Assembly (NCBI GenBank): GCA_026705295.1
Contig: JAPPBA010000107.1
Location: forward strand, 1 to 37,811
Length of the DNA stretch: 37,811 nucleotides
Source: Candidatus Palauibacter australiensis
GTDB lineage: Bacteria > Gemmatimonadota > Gemmatimonadetes > Palauibacterales > Palauibacteraceae
Direction of reading: 5' to 3'
The position numbers and the translations under genes are program-made. The notes below the pieces were generated by a model. The model did not search any database. It had not been told where the DNA came from and saw only the letters and a list, made by a program, of their open reading frames with translations. Numbering within the stretch: position 1 is the first letter of the stretch; each line of letters begins with the position of its first letter. Positions 8,637 to 16,413 of the stretch are shown piece by piece.

Positions 8637-9509
8637 CTAGCCGCCCCGGACCTGGAACGTGAGCGTGGCCCAGTTCGACTCGTAGTCGAGGTCAGGCTCC
8701 GACGGCGTCTCCACCATGTGAATCGTCCGGATGTACCACCGACCTCCACCTACGAGCGGGATCGTCGCGACGCCGTCCGCGTTCGTGCGAACCTCGACCG
8801 CCTCGTTGTGTGCACCGGTATCGTCGTGCGAGTGGGGGTTGAACTCGTAGTTCGCGTAGAGGAGCGCGTTCTCGACCGGCTCGCCCGCGCGCAGGAAGCG
8901 CACCTGGAGCTCGTCGCCGACGACGAGATCGTACGGGTTCTCCAGCGGGATGAGCTCCACCGGATAGCCGAGCTCCTCCGCCCATTCGCCGCTTCGGGCG
9001 TCGCCCACCTGGACGATCGCCTTCACGTGCTTGCTGTAGCGCTCGACCGCGTCGTCGTCCGTCTTTCCGGCCGCTTCGCGCTGCGCGATCTCGTCGACCA
9101 AGCCCTCGTGAACCAGGTATTCGTAGAACGCCTCCGCTTCGAGCGGGATCACGCGGGCCGCCGTCGACACGCCGATCGTGTAGGTCCCGGCGGAGCCCGT
9201 CTCGAAGGTCAACAGGGCCGTGTCGACGCTGTCCGCATGCCAGTGGAACATCGCCGTGTCGCGCCACGCCTCGGTCGGTGGGTGTACGACCCCATCCGGT
9301 CCCACGATGCTCACATCCAGCATGCGGTCGCGCGTGATGTGGTTCTCGCTCTCGTCGAAGTCTCCGTTGAAGAGCGCAACGACGTTCGTCGAGTGCGGCT
9401 CCAGGAAGAAGCTCTCGAGCTTCAGGTACATCGTGTGCGCCCGCGCCGTCGCGACGATGGCGACGGTCAGCACGGCGGTCGTCAACAGGACACGGCGTCC
9501 GATCTTCAT
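8637..9509 (-). CDS. DUF4198 family secreted protein
   Basis: This 290-aa protein starts at ATG 9509 with GGAGG eight bases upstream; a longer in-frame start at 9593 is rejected because it would bury the signal peptide. Residues 1-24 form the signal (cleavage ARA-HTM). The mature protein begins HTMYLKLESFFLEPHSTNVVALFNGDF and ends in an Ig-like half with EFNPHSHDDTGAHNEA, NADGVATIPL and GGRWYIRTIHM. This fits the DUF4198 (NikM-like) family, some members of which sit beside metal-uptake systems. The His-rich patch (HSHDDTGAH) is consistent with metal binding, which is inference. It is convergent with the dehydrogenase and divergent from the peroxiredoxin. Confidence 0.78.
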   Translation of the reverse strand: MKIGRRVLLTTAVLTVAIVATARAHTMYLKLESFFLEPHSTNVVALFNGDFDESENHITRDRMLDVSIVGPDGVVHPPTEAWRDTAMFHWHADSVDTALLTFETGSAGTYTIGVSTAARVIPLEAEAFYEYLVHEGLVDEIAQREAAGKTDDDAVERYSKHVKAIVQVGDARSGEWAEELGYPVELIPLENPYDLVVGDELQVRFLRAGEPVENALLYANYEFNPHSHDDTGAHNEAVEVRTNADGVATIPLVGGGRWYIRTIHMVETPSEPDLDYESNWATLTFQVRGG

Positions 9510-9623
9510 CAGGGGTCCTCCGGAGGCTCCAGCTTCTCGGGTTCGGTAGCGCATGGCCGAGAAACATGCGCCGAGCCGGGCCGGTTCGGCCATAGCCGGG
9601 GACGGGCCGGCGTTGTCGCGGCG

Positions 9624-9652
9624 TTGTCACCATGGCGGGAAACGCCGATCAT
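9624..9652 (+). promoter_or_regulatory. Candidate sigma-70-type promoter for the peroxiredoxin gene
   Basis: TTGTCA (9624-9629) matches five of six positions of the -35 consensus. It is followed after exactly 17 bases by GATCAT (9647-9652), which matches four of six of the -10 consensus. It would start transcription about 50 bases before the peroxiredoxin ATG. No experimental support is available. Confidence 0.35.
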
Positions 9653-9707
9653 GGGCTGCGTCGCCCGCAGCGGCTCCACAGCGACCACCTCGAAACAGGG
9701 AGTAGTG

Positions 9708-10373
9708 ATGACGCTCCGGATCAATGACACGGCGCCGGATTTCACGGCGGATACGACGCAGGGCAGAATCCGCTTCCACGACTGGATCGGGGACGGGTGG
9801 GTCCTCCTCTTCTCCCATCCGAAGGACTTCACGCCCGTGTGTACGACGGAACTCGGGGCCGTGGCCGCCCTGGAGGACGCGTTCGCGGCGCGCAACTGCA
9901 AGATCATCGGGGTCAGCGTCGACGGGGTGAGCGACCACAAAGCCTGGTCGAAGGACATCGAGGCTTCGCAGGGGCACGCCGTCGGCTACCCGCTGATCGG
10001 CGACCCGAGGCTCGAGATCGTCAAGGCGTACGACATGCTCCCGGCCGACGCCGGCGACACGTCCGAGGGACGCACACCGATGGACAACGCCACGGCGCGC
10101 TCGGTGTTCGTCATCGGCCCCGACAAGAAGATCAAGGCCACCCTCACGTATCCGATGAGCACGGGCCGCAACTTCGCCGAGATCCTCCGGCTCCTGGATT
10201 CGTGCCAGCTCACGGCCGAGAAGCAGCTCGCCACGCCGGCGAACTGGGAGCAGGGCGACGACGTGATCATCGCGCCGGCGGTCACCGACGAGGAGGCGCG
10301 GAAGCGTTTCCCGGAGGGCTGGGAGCAGCCCCTTCCCTACATCCGGGTCGTTCCGCAGCCGCAGGACGGTTAG
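9708..10373 (+). CDS. 1-Cys peroxiredoxin (Prx6 subfamily)
   Basis: This 221-aa thiol peroxidase should reduce hydrogen peroxide and organic or lipid hydroperoxides in the cytoplasm. The ATG at 9708 follows AGGGAG at normal spacing; the frame is open far upstream but only this start gives the standard MTLRINDTAPDF beginning. The peroxidatic cysteine is Cys45 in DFTPVCTTE. The long C-terminal extension (TPANWEQGDDVIIAP, EARKRFPEGWEQPLPYIR) is diagnostic of the Prx6 group. A second Cys in LLDSCQLT replaces a residue that is often Ser in relatives, so a two-cysteine mechanism cannot be excluded. The next gene begins three bases after the stop. Confidence 0.92.
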   Translation: MTLRINDTAPDFTADTTQGRIRFHDWIGDGWVLLFSHPKDFTPVCTTELGAVAALEDAFAARNCKIIGVSVDGVSDHKAWSKDIEASQGHAVGYPLIGDPRLEIVKAYDMLPADAGDTSEGRTPMDNATARSVFVIGPDKKIKATLTYPMSTGRNFAEILRLLDSCQLTAEKQLATPANWEQGDDVIIAPAVTDEEARKRFPEGWEQPLPYIRVVPQPQDG

Positions 10374-10376
10374 CTG

Positions 10377-11825
10377 TTGCGGTTCGCGCCGACACAAACC
10401 ATTGCCCGAGCCGGCGGGGGATTCCTCCTCGCCGGCGTGTTCCTGTCCGCGTGCTCGGCCGGTCCGGATGCCGGCGACACAGCCTCGGAGGGCGGCCGGC
10501 TCCTGATCGACGGCGGCACGGTCGTCGTCATGGACGACGCCGGCACCGTCCTCGAGGCGGGCGCGGTGCTCGTGGAAGGGGATCGGATCTCCGCCGTCCT
10601 CGACGGTGAGGCTCCCCGCCCCGCGGGCGTGACGGTGCTCGACGCGACGGGGCACCTCGTGATCCCCGGACTCGTCAACACGCACGGCCACGCCGCCATG
10701 TCGCTCCTGCGCGGACTCGCCGACGACATGCCGCTGATGACGTGGCTGAACGAGCACATCTTCCCCGCCGAGGCAGAACTCGTCGATCCCGAGTTCGTCT
10801 ATTGGGGCACGCTGCTCTCGTCCATCGAGATGCTGAAGAGCGGGACGACGACGTTCGCGGACATGTACTACTTCCGGGATGACGCGGCGCGGGCGGTGAT
10901 CGATGCGGGCATCCGCGCCGTCATGGGCCCGCATGTCATCGGCTTTCCCGCCCCCGACTTCGCGTCGCCGGCGGAGACGCTGGCCAACGCATTCGAGTTC
11001 ATGGAGGCGTATCGCGACCACCCCACGCTGGTTCCCGGTACGGCCGCCCACTCGCTGTACACGACCTCGCTGGACGACGTTCGCGCCGCGCTGCGGTTGG
11101 CCATCGAGTACGATGCCCCGTTTCAGATCCACACGGCCGAGGACGCGAGCGAGTTCGCGACGGCGACGGAACGGACCGGGATGGGCGTGGTGGAGGCACT
11201 CGAGTCCGTAGGAGCGCTCCGTCCGGGGACCGTCCTCGCCCACTCCATCTACCTCTCGGATGAGGACATCGAACGCATCGCGGCCGGGGGGGCGGGGGTC
11301 TCGCACAACCCGCAGAGCAACCTCAAACTCGGGATCCCGCGGGCGGCGCCGGTTGTGAAGCTGCTCGCCGCCGGAATCCCTGTGGGACTCGGCACCGACG
11401 GTCCGGCGAGCAACAACGACCTCGACCTCTTCGACGAGATGGATGCCGCCGCCAAGCTCCACAAGTTCACGAACGCCGACCCGACCGCGCTCCCGGCCGA
11501 GACGGTGTTCCGCATGGCCACGATGGGCGGCGCCCGCGTGCTCAACCTCCACGACCGCATCGGCTCGCTGGAGCCCGGAAAGCGCGCCGACGTCGTGCTG
11601 CTCGACACGCGGCGTGCCGGGCTCACGCCCCTCTACAACGTCTATTCCCACCTCGTGTACGCGGCTCGGGGGAGCGACGTCTCCACGGTGCTCGTGAACG
11701 GGCGCGTCGTCGTCAGGGACGGCCGAGTGCTCACGGTCGACGAGGCCGAGGTCATGGAACGGGCACACACCTTCCGCGATCGGGTGCGGGACGTCATCGC
11801 CCGGGTGGCCGAGGAGGCGGGCTAG
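10377..11825 (+). CDS. Amidohydrolase lipoprotein, MTA/SAH deaminase-like
   Basis: This 482-aa protein belongs to the TrzA/MtaD branch of the amidohydrolase superfamily, which deaminates methylthioadenosine, S-adenosylhomocysteine or related amines. Metal and catalytic residues are visible: HGH in VNTHGHAAM, His and Glu in QIHTAEDASE, His in LAHSIYLSDEDIE and Asp in GLGTDGPASNN. The start is TTG 10377. It gives a signal ending LSAC at Cys26, so the enzyme is probably exported and lipid-anchored, unlike the cytoplasmic members of the family. The Shine-Dalgarno site is weak. It lies three bases after the peroxiredoxin and is likely co-transcribed. The exact substrate is not determinable. Confidence 0.82.
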   Translation: MRFAPTQTIARAGGGFLLAGVFLSACSAGPDAGDTASEGGRLLIDGGTVVVMDDAGTVLEAGAVLVEGDRISAVLDGEAPRPAGVTVLDATGHLVIPGLVNTHGHAAMSLLRGLADDMPLMTWLNEHIFPAEAELVDPEFVYWGTLLSSIEMLKSGTTTFADMYYFRDDAARAVIDAGIRAVMGPHVIGFPAPDFASPAETLANAFEFMEAYRDHPTLVPGTAAHSLYTTSLDDVRAALRLAIEYDAPFQIHTAEDASEFATATERTGMGVVEALESVGALRPGTVLAHSIYLSDEDIERIAAGGAGVSHNPQSNLKLGIPRAAPVVKLLAAGIPVGLGTDGPASNNDLDLFDEMDAAAKLHKFTNADPTALPAETVFRMATMGGARVLNLHDRIGSLEPGKRADVVLLDTRRAGLTPLYNVYSHLVYAARGSDVSTVLVNGRVVVRDGRVLTVDEAEVMERAHTFRDRVRDVIARVAEEAG

Positions 11826-11874
11826 TCCCTTCGAGCGGCGTGCGGCAACCGGGCGTGGCGGCCGGCAGCCCGTG

Positions 11875-12495
11875 CTAGGCGCCGCTCGCGTGTCCCGGCT
11901 GCGGTGGCGGCGTCCAGCCCGTCGCGGCGCGGCGCTCCTGCACGCAGCGCTTGAAGCGGAAGGCGTTCTCGGGCAGGGCGAAGTCCATCCCGTAATTGTC
12001 CGGGCCCACGGCGTCGACGCGGGCCACGATCACGCCGAGGTCGTCCCGCTCCAGCGCCTCGACGAACGCTTCCCCGAACGCCATCGGCGAGTCCACGGCC
12101 ACCGCGTGCTCGATCCCGGCCCCGCGCGCGATCGCGGCGAGATCCGTGACGCCCGAGGTGGTGTGCGACTCGAACCCTCCCGTCGAGAGGAGGCTTCCGT
12201 TGTCGAAGATGATGTGCAGGAGGTTCCGGGGCCGGTAGCGCGCGAGGGTGGTGAAGGTGCCGAGGTTCATCAGCGCCGATCCGTCCCCGTCGAGCACGAT
12301 CACCTGCTCGTGCGGCAGATGACTCGCGAGGCCGAGACCGATCGACGAGGCGAGCCCCATCGCGTGCTGCAGGTAGAAGAAGTTCTCGCGGTGGCCGAGG
12401 TCGTACAGTTCCTGGGCGCAGGCCCCCATGATCGTGACGACCAGCCTGTCCTCGATCTCGGGGTAGATCAGCTCCAGGCAGTCCTCCCGCCGCAT
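11875..12495 (-). CDS. ThDP-binding subunit of a split 2-oxoacid decarboxylase (sulfopyruvate decarboxylase beta-like)
   Basis: This 206-aa protein is the C-terminal, pyrophosphate-binding half of a thiamine-diphosphate enzyme. It has the binding motif LDGDGSALMNLGTF running to FDNGS, about 25 residues after GDG as expected. A Gly-rich AMGLASSIGLGLA segment precedes it. The size and arrangement match ComE or the C-terminal half of phosphonopyruvate decarboxylase. The ATG at 12495 has a strong GGAGGAGG site. Its partner gene ends 37 bases upstream. The tail beyond GMDFALP is atypical and Pro-rich. The reaction would be decarboxylation of a 3-substituted pyruvate; whether sulfo, phosphono or other is open. 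Confidence 0.78.
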   Translation of the reverse strand: MRREDCLELIYPEIEDRLVVTIMGACAQELYDLGHRENFFYLQHAMGLASSIGLGLASHLPHEQVIVLDGDGSALMNLGTFTTLARYRPRNLLHIIFDNGSLLSTGGFESHTTSGVTDLAAIARGAGIEHAVAVDSPMAFGEAFVEALERDDLGVIVARVDAVGPDNYGMDFALPENAFRFKRCVQERRAATGWTPPPQPGHASGA

Positions 12496-12532
12496 CAGGC
12501 CTCCTCCCCCCGCCTGAATCCGCCGTCCCGCA

Positions 12533-13042
12533 TCACACTTCCATGAGGTCGCGCGTCAGCAGCAGCGCGACCGGCGAGAGCGAACTCTGCGACAGCGTGT
12601 ACGCCTCGGCGATCTCCTTCGCGACGAGCGCCGGATCTCTCGCGTGGTGGTAGGGGATGTTGAGCGCCTGCAGCAACCCCTCCGTCACGATCCCGCCACG
12701 AGTGTGCCACGGGTAGGGCTCGCCCCAGTGGCCCCGGACCGCGATGAGCATGCAGAGCGGGACGGAGTAGAGCTGGGCGAGGGAGATGATCCCGTTCATT
12801 GCCGCGAAGAAGCCGTGGTTCTGCATGAGCAGGATGTGCGGCTCGCCGGCGAAGTAGGCCCCGGCGGCGATGCCGACCGCCTCCTCCTCCTTGGCGACCT
12901 GGATGAGATCGACCTCGGGATCGTCCTCGGCGCGCTGCAGGAGGAGACCGAGCCATGTCTCCGGCAGAGCGGAGATGCTGCGGATGCCGGCGGCCTTGAT
13001 CCCGTCGAAGACGGCCTTCGAGTTCTCGTAGGAAACGGTCAT
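12533..13042 (-). CDS. Pyrimidine-binding subunit of the split 2-oxoacid decarboxylase (sulfopyruvate decarboxylase alpha-like)
   Basis: This 169-aa protein corresponds to the N-terminal (PYR) half of a ThDP decarboxylase. The cofactor-activating Glu lies in the AKEEEAVGIAAGAYFAG segment. The following MQNHGFFAAMNGIISLAQLYSVPL and RGHWGEPYPWH motifs are like those of ComD and phosphonopyruvate decarboxylases. With the next gene it should form an alpha/beta enzyme. The ATG at 13042 lacks a clear Shine-Dalgarno site. No phosphosulfolactate synthase, phosphonate mutase or other coenzyme M gene is nearby, so the pathway is unknown. It is divergent from the DUF4143 ATPase, with a repeat array between them. 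Confidence 0.78.
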   Translation of the reverse strand: MTVSYENSKAVFDGIKAAGIRSISALPETWLGLLLQRAEDDPEVDLIQVAKEEEAVGIAAGAYFAGEPHILLMQNHGFFAAMNGIISLAQLYSVPLCMLIAVRGHWGEPYPWHTRGGIVTEGLLQALNIPYHHARDPALVAKEIAEAYTLSQSSLSPVALLLTRDLMEV

Positions 13043-13091
13043 GCGCCGAACGGTGCGCGCAGGAGCCCAAGTGGCGCAATCCCCATCGCCG

Positions 13092-13179
13092 AAATGACGA
13101 TTGGACGATGAAACAATAACGATCAGACGCGGTGCAAATAACGATTGGACGAAGATCGAATAACGATCAGACGCGGTTT
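13092..13179. repeat. Iteron-like array: two 44-bp units, each with two half-repeats (22-bp period)
   Basis: Positions 13092-13135 and 13136-13179 are direct repeats about 85% identical; the last 19 bases of the shared core are exact. Each unit contains ACGATTGGACG and ACGATCAGACG 22 bases apart. The motif ACGATYRGACG therefore occurs four times, at 13097, 13119, 13141 and 13163, always 22 bases apart, about two helical turns. The array lies in the 161-base gap between the divergent decarboxylase and ATPase genes. A cooperative protein-binding site (operator or iteron) is the natural reading. It is too short and lacks the spacers of a CRISPR array. Confidence 0.7.
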
Positions 13180-13203
13180 CCGGCGTGACCCCAGGCTGTT
13201 ACG

Positions 13204-14469
13204 ATGGGCAACATGCAACGATCCACGCCCATGTATCGACGTCTGGCGGCCCGCTTCGTCAAGGAGGCGCTCTCCGACACGCCGGTCGTCTTCCTCATGG
13301 GCGCGCGGCAAGTCGGAAAAACCACGCTGGTTCGAACTCTGATCGACGAAACCTGGGAATACATCACGTTCGACGACCGCGCGCAGTTGGAGATCGCCCG
13401 CGCGGATCCCGTGGGCTTCATACGTAACCTGCCTGCGAAGAAGATCGCGCTCGACGAAGTGCAGCGCGTTCCCGATGCGCTCCTCGCGGTCAAACAGGCG
13501 GTGGACGAGGACCGCACGCCCGGCCGCTTCCTGCTGACCGGCTCCGCCAACGCCATGCTGCTGCCCAAGTTGGCCGATGCCCTGGTTGGGCGAATGGAGG
13601 CCGTCCGGCTGGCGACACTGTCCGAGTGCGAAATCGCCGCTCGGGAACCCAGCTTCATCGACACCATGCTGCGGCTGGAAATGCCGGTGGCCGCCGAGGT
13701 GCGCGTAAGGGACCGCTTGGTGCGGCGGATCGTAGCGGGCGGATTCCCCGAGCCCTTGGCCCGAACGAGCGAGCGGCGGGCCCGCGCGTGGCACGAGCAG
13801 TACATCGGTACCCTGGTGCAGCGGGATCTGCGTGAACTCGCCCGCGTCGAGCACCTGGACGCGATGACGAAACTGCTCAAACTGACCGCCCTCTACTCCG
13901 GCCGCCTCGTCAATCTCGCCGAGCTTGGGGGCAGGCTGGGCCTGAACCGCCTCACCGTCGGCCGATACCTCGCTCTTCTGGAACAGCTCTTCGTCGTGGA
14001 GCGGCTGCCCGCGTGGCACACGAGCGAGTTCAAACGGCTCGTCAAGGCCCCGAAGCTGCACGCCGTCGACACGGGCATGATATGCGCCCTGCGCGGGATC
14101 AACCGGCACATGTTGCTGAACCGACCCGGCGAACTCGGGGCGCTGCTGGAGTCCTTCGTATACAACGAGCTGCGGAAGCAGGCGCTGTGGGCAGATGAAC
14201 CGCTGACGTTCCATCACTACCGAGACAAGGACAAGGTGGAGGTGGACATCGTCATTGAGACGCTGTCCGGCCGATGCTTCGCGATCGAGGTAAAGGCGGC
14301 GGCGGGTTTGACGGCCGGGGACTTCCACGCTTTGAGACGGTTTCGAACCGTCGCCGGCGACCGGTTCGGGGCAGGCATTCTGCTGTACGACGGTGACCAC
14401 GCCACAGCGTTCGGGGACCGGCTGTTCGCCGTGCCGATCGGGGCGCTGTGGGCGGGGACGGCAATGTGA
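13204..14469 (+). CDS. AAA ATPase with DUF4143 domain
   Basis: This 421-aa protein has an N-terminal P-loop ATPase domain with Walker [10 protein letters not shown] at residues 33-41 and Walker B IALDEVQ near residue 80, then LLTGSAN (sensor 1). The C-terminal DUF4143 half has a winged-helix region ([32 protein letters not shown]) and a nuclease-like VEVDIVIE...FAIEVKAA end, recalling PD-(D/E)XK folds. This family is widespread in bacteria and archaea, often strain-variable, and without a settled function. ATG 13204 or 13213 can start it; neither has a clear ribosome site. It sits alone between unrelated operons with a repeat array upstream, suggesting an independent, possibly mobile unit. 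Confidence 0.88.
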   Translation: MGNMQRSTPMYRRLAARFVKEALSDTPVVFLMGARQVGKTTLVRTLIDETWEYITFDDRAQLEIARADPVGFIRNLPAKKIALDEVQRVPDALLAVKQAVDEDRTPGRFLLTGSANAMLLPKLADALVGRMEAVRLATLSECEIAAREPSFIDTMLRLEMPVAAEVRVRDRLVRRIVAGGFPEPLARTSERRARAWHEQYIGTLVQRDLRELARVEHLDAMTKLLKLTALYSGRLVNLAELGGRLGLNRLTVGRYLALLEQLFVVERLPAWHTSEFKRLVKAPKLHAVDTGMICALRGINRHMLLNRPGELGALLESFVYNELRKQALWADEPLTFHHYRDKDKVEVDIVIETLSGRCFAIEVKAAAGLTAGDFHALRRFRTVAGDRFGAGILLYDGDHATAFGDRLFAVPIGALWAGTAM

Positions 14470-14554
14470 TCTCCTGTTCCACCCGCTTCGCCGTGGCGCG
14501 GCCGTTGCGCGGTCCAGCCGCGTGTGGGCACCATGGACGCAGCAAGGAGTGTGT

Positions 14555-15316
14555 ATGGACGAATCGGAAAGGCGGCCGGTCGACCGGCGCGGGTTCATCA
14601 GGGACGCGGCGGTGGGTGCGGCCGCATTCGCCGCCCCGGGGAAGCTGATGGCCGACCAGGACGAGTCACACGAGCACAGTCACGAGCACGACCACGACCA
14701 TGATCATCAGGACGTGCCGTCGGACATCGCCCTCCGGGTGCGGGCGCTGGAGTCCGTCCTCGCGGAGAAGGGGATGGTGGATTCGGCGGCGCTGGACGAA
14801 ATCGTGGACACGTACGAGAACCGGATCGGCCCGCGGAACGGAGCCGAGGTGGTCGCGCGCGCCTGGGTCGATCCCGCGTACCGCGAGCGCCTCCTCGCGG
14901 ATGGGACCGCGGCGATCGGCGAACTCGGCCATCTGGGCGGTCAGGGCGAGCACATGAAGGTCGTGGCGAACACCGCGGAGGTGCACAACCTCGTCGTCTG
15001 CACGCTGTGCTCGTGCTACCCGTGGCCGACGCTGGGCCTCCCGCCCGTGTGGTACAAGTCCGCCCCCTTCCGGGCGCGGGCGGTCATCGAGCCGCGCGCC
15101 GTGCTGAGCGAATTCGGTCTCGATGTGCCCGAGGATGTCGAGGTCCGCGTCTGGGACAGCACCGCGGAGATCCGCTACCTGGTGCTCCCGGAGCGGCCCG
15201 CCGGCACCGAGGAGATGAGCGAAGAGGAGCTGGCGGGGATCGTCAGCCGGGACTCGATGATCGGCGTGGCCCGGGTCGAGGCGCCAGCGGGAGGCCCGTC
15301 CGGAGGAGACCGGTGA
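14555..15316 (+). CDS. nthA: Cobalt-type nitrile hydratase alpha subunit with Tat-like signal and His-rich tract
   Basis: This 253-aa catalytic subunit hydrates nitriles to amides. The metal claw CTLCSC is at residues 149-154; Thr at its second position marks the cobalt type, and two of its cysteines are normally oxidised. The motif [16 protein letters not shown] and the end [14 protein letters not shown]...VSRDSMIGV are standard. ATG 14555 follows AAGGAG. About 50 extra N-terminal residues are unusual. DRRGFIR at 10-16 plus an Ala-rich core to residue 33 resembles a twin-arginine signal, and residues 39-51 alternate His with Glu, Asp or Ser (seven His). Export of a folded metalloenzyme is inferred. 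It overlaps nthB by four bases (GTGA). Confidence 0.92.
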   Translation: MDESERRPVDRRGFIRDAAVGAAAFAAPGKLMADQDESHEHSHEHDHDHDHQDVPSDIALRVRALESVLAEKGMVDSAALDEIVDTYENRIGPRNGAEVVARAWVDPAYRERLLADGTAAIGELGHLGGQGEHMKVVANTAEVHNLVVCTLCSCYPWPTLGLPPVWYKSAPFRARAVIEPRAVLSEFGLDVPEDVEVRVWDSTAEIRYLVLPERPAGTEEMSEEELAGIVSRDSMIGVARVEAPAGGPSGGDR

Positions 15317-15969
15317 ACACGATCCACGACATGGGCGGCATGGACGGCTTCGGCCCGGTCGAGCCCGAGGAGAACGAGCCCGTCTTCCACCACCGCTGGG
15401 AGGGGCGCGTGTACGCGCTCACCAGGGCGGTCGGTCCGTGGGGCCGGGGGCGCGAATGGCCCTCCTTCCGCTACACGCTCGAGAGCATCCCCCCCGTCGA
15501 ATACCTCAGCATGTCCTACTACGAGCGCTGGTTCCGGATGATGACGACCCGACTGCTCGTGAGCGGCCTCATCTCGGAGACCGAACTGGAGACCGGCTAC
15601 CCGGATCCGGGGGCGCCGCGGCCGGAGATGCTCCCGCCCTCGAACACCGGGGCGCCGGGCGCCGGGCTCCTCGACATGGATGTACCCGCCCGCTTCGCGC
15701 CGAACGACCGGGTGCGTGCGCGGAACCTCCACCCGCGCGGCCACACGCGGCAGCCGCGCTACGTCCGCGGGCGGCAGGGAACCGTGGTCGAGGACTACGG
15801 CGTCTACGCGCTGCAGGACACGGACGAGGACGGCCGGCGTCCCCTCGACCGCCGCCCGCAGCACGTCTACTCGGTGCGCTTCGAGGCGCGGGAACTGTGG
15901 GGTGAGCGGGCCGCCGCGGGCGACGCGATCTACGTCGACCTGTGGGAAGACTACCTGGAGCCAGCGTGA
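15313..15969 (+). CDS. nthB: Nitrile hydratase beta subunit
   Basis: This 218-aa structural subunit pairs with NthA to form the active site. The GTG at 15313 overlaps the nthA stop (GTGA) and has GGAGGAG just upstream. The N-terminus [16 protein letters not shown] is the canonical beta start with no signal peptide, so any export would require riding with the alpha subunit. The C-terminal SH3-like half carries [26 protein letters not shown] and [14 protein letters not shown], the typical hallmark segments. The length is normal for the family. Its stop again overlaps the next start (GTGA), so the three genes are translationally coupled. Confidence 0.93.
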   Translation: MNTIHDMGGMDGFGPVEPEENEPVFHHRWEGRVYALTRAVGPWGRGREWPSFRYTLESIPPVEYLSMSYYERWFRMMTTRLLVSGLISETELETGYPDPGAPRPEMLPPSNTGAPGAGLLDMDVPARFAPNDRVRARNLHPRGHTRQPRYVRGRQGTVVEDYGVYALQDTDEDGRRPLDRRPQHVYSVRFEARELWGERAAAGDAIYVDLWEDYLEPA

Positions 15970-16361
15970 CGACGAGCGCCGGACGGGGCGGGGCCGAGCG
16001 GGTCGACGCCGAACGTCTCGCGGCACTCCCTCCGCTGCCCACTGACGAGGAGGGCCCGGTGTTCGAGGCGCCGTGGCAGGCACAGGCCTTCGCGCTTGCG
16101 GTGAAGCTCTCCGAGGAGGGACACTTCACGTGGAAGGAGTGGGCCGGGACGCTCGCCGACGAACTCGCCGAGGCGGAAGCGCGTGGGGAACCGGACGACG
16201 GCTCCCGCTACTACCACCACTGGGTCGCCGCCCTCGAACGGCTCGTCGTCGACCGCCGGCTCAGCACCTCCGCGGCTCTCGACGATTGCAAGGAGGCGTG
16301 GGCGGACGCCTACCGCCACACCCCCCACGGCCAACCCGTCGAACTGCGCCGCACCGACTGA
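15966..16361 (+). CDS. Nitrile hydratase activator / accessory protein
   Basis: This 131-aa protein belongs to the small activator family (P14K/NhlE-like) that helps load metal and oxidise the claw cysteines of the alpha subunit. The motifs DEEGPVFEAPWQAQAFALAVKLSEEGHFTWKEWAGTLADEL and YYHHWVAALERLV are family hallmarks and also resemble the beta-subunit N-terminus, to which the activator is related. The GTG start at 15966 overlaps the nthB stop by four bases. The presence of this gene suggests a functional cobalt enzyme. It lacks a signal peptide, so maturation would be cytoplasmic. Confidence 0.88.
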   Translation: MTTSAGRGGAERVDAERLAALPPLPTDEEGPVFEAPWQAQAFALAVKLSEEGHFTWKEWAGTLADELAEAEARGEPDDGSRYYHHWVAALERLVVDRRLSTSAALDDCKEAWADAYRHTPHGQPVELRRTD

Positions 16362-16372
16362 ACACAACCACG

Positions 16373-16388
16373 CGTTCCCGCGGGAACG
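16373..16388. promoter_or_regulatory. 16-bp perfect palindrome between nitrile hydratase operon and VPS10 gene
   Basis: CGTTCCCGCGGGAACG is fully self-complementary with no loop, starting 12 bases after the activator stop and ending 25 bases before the next ATG. The lack of a loop and of a T run argues for a protein operator rather than a terminator. Confidence 0.35.
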
Positions 16389-16413
16389 TCTTTCTCGAAG
16401 CTGGGAGGCGACG

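Noticed and set aside
8718-9707. Long N-terminal extension of the peroxiredoxin frame
   Set aside because: It runs antisense through the DUF4198 gene; the standard Prx6 start is at 9708 with a good ribosome site.
9627-11768. A 713-residue minus-strand frame opposite peroxiredoxin and amidohydrolase
   Set aside because: Both plus-strand genes have intact catalytic motifs; the opposite frame has none.
13092-13179. CRISPR array
   Set aside because: There are only two 44-bp units with no unique spacers and no cas genes.
13204-14469. Insertion sequence around the DUF4143 ATPase
   Set aside because: No transposase and no terminal inverted repeats or target duplication were seen; the nearby repeats lie only on one side.
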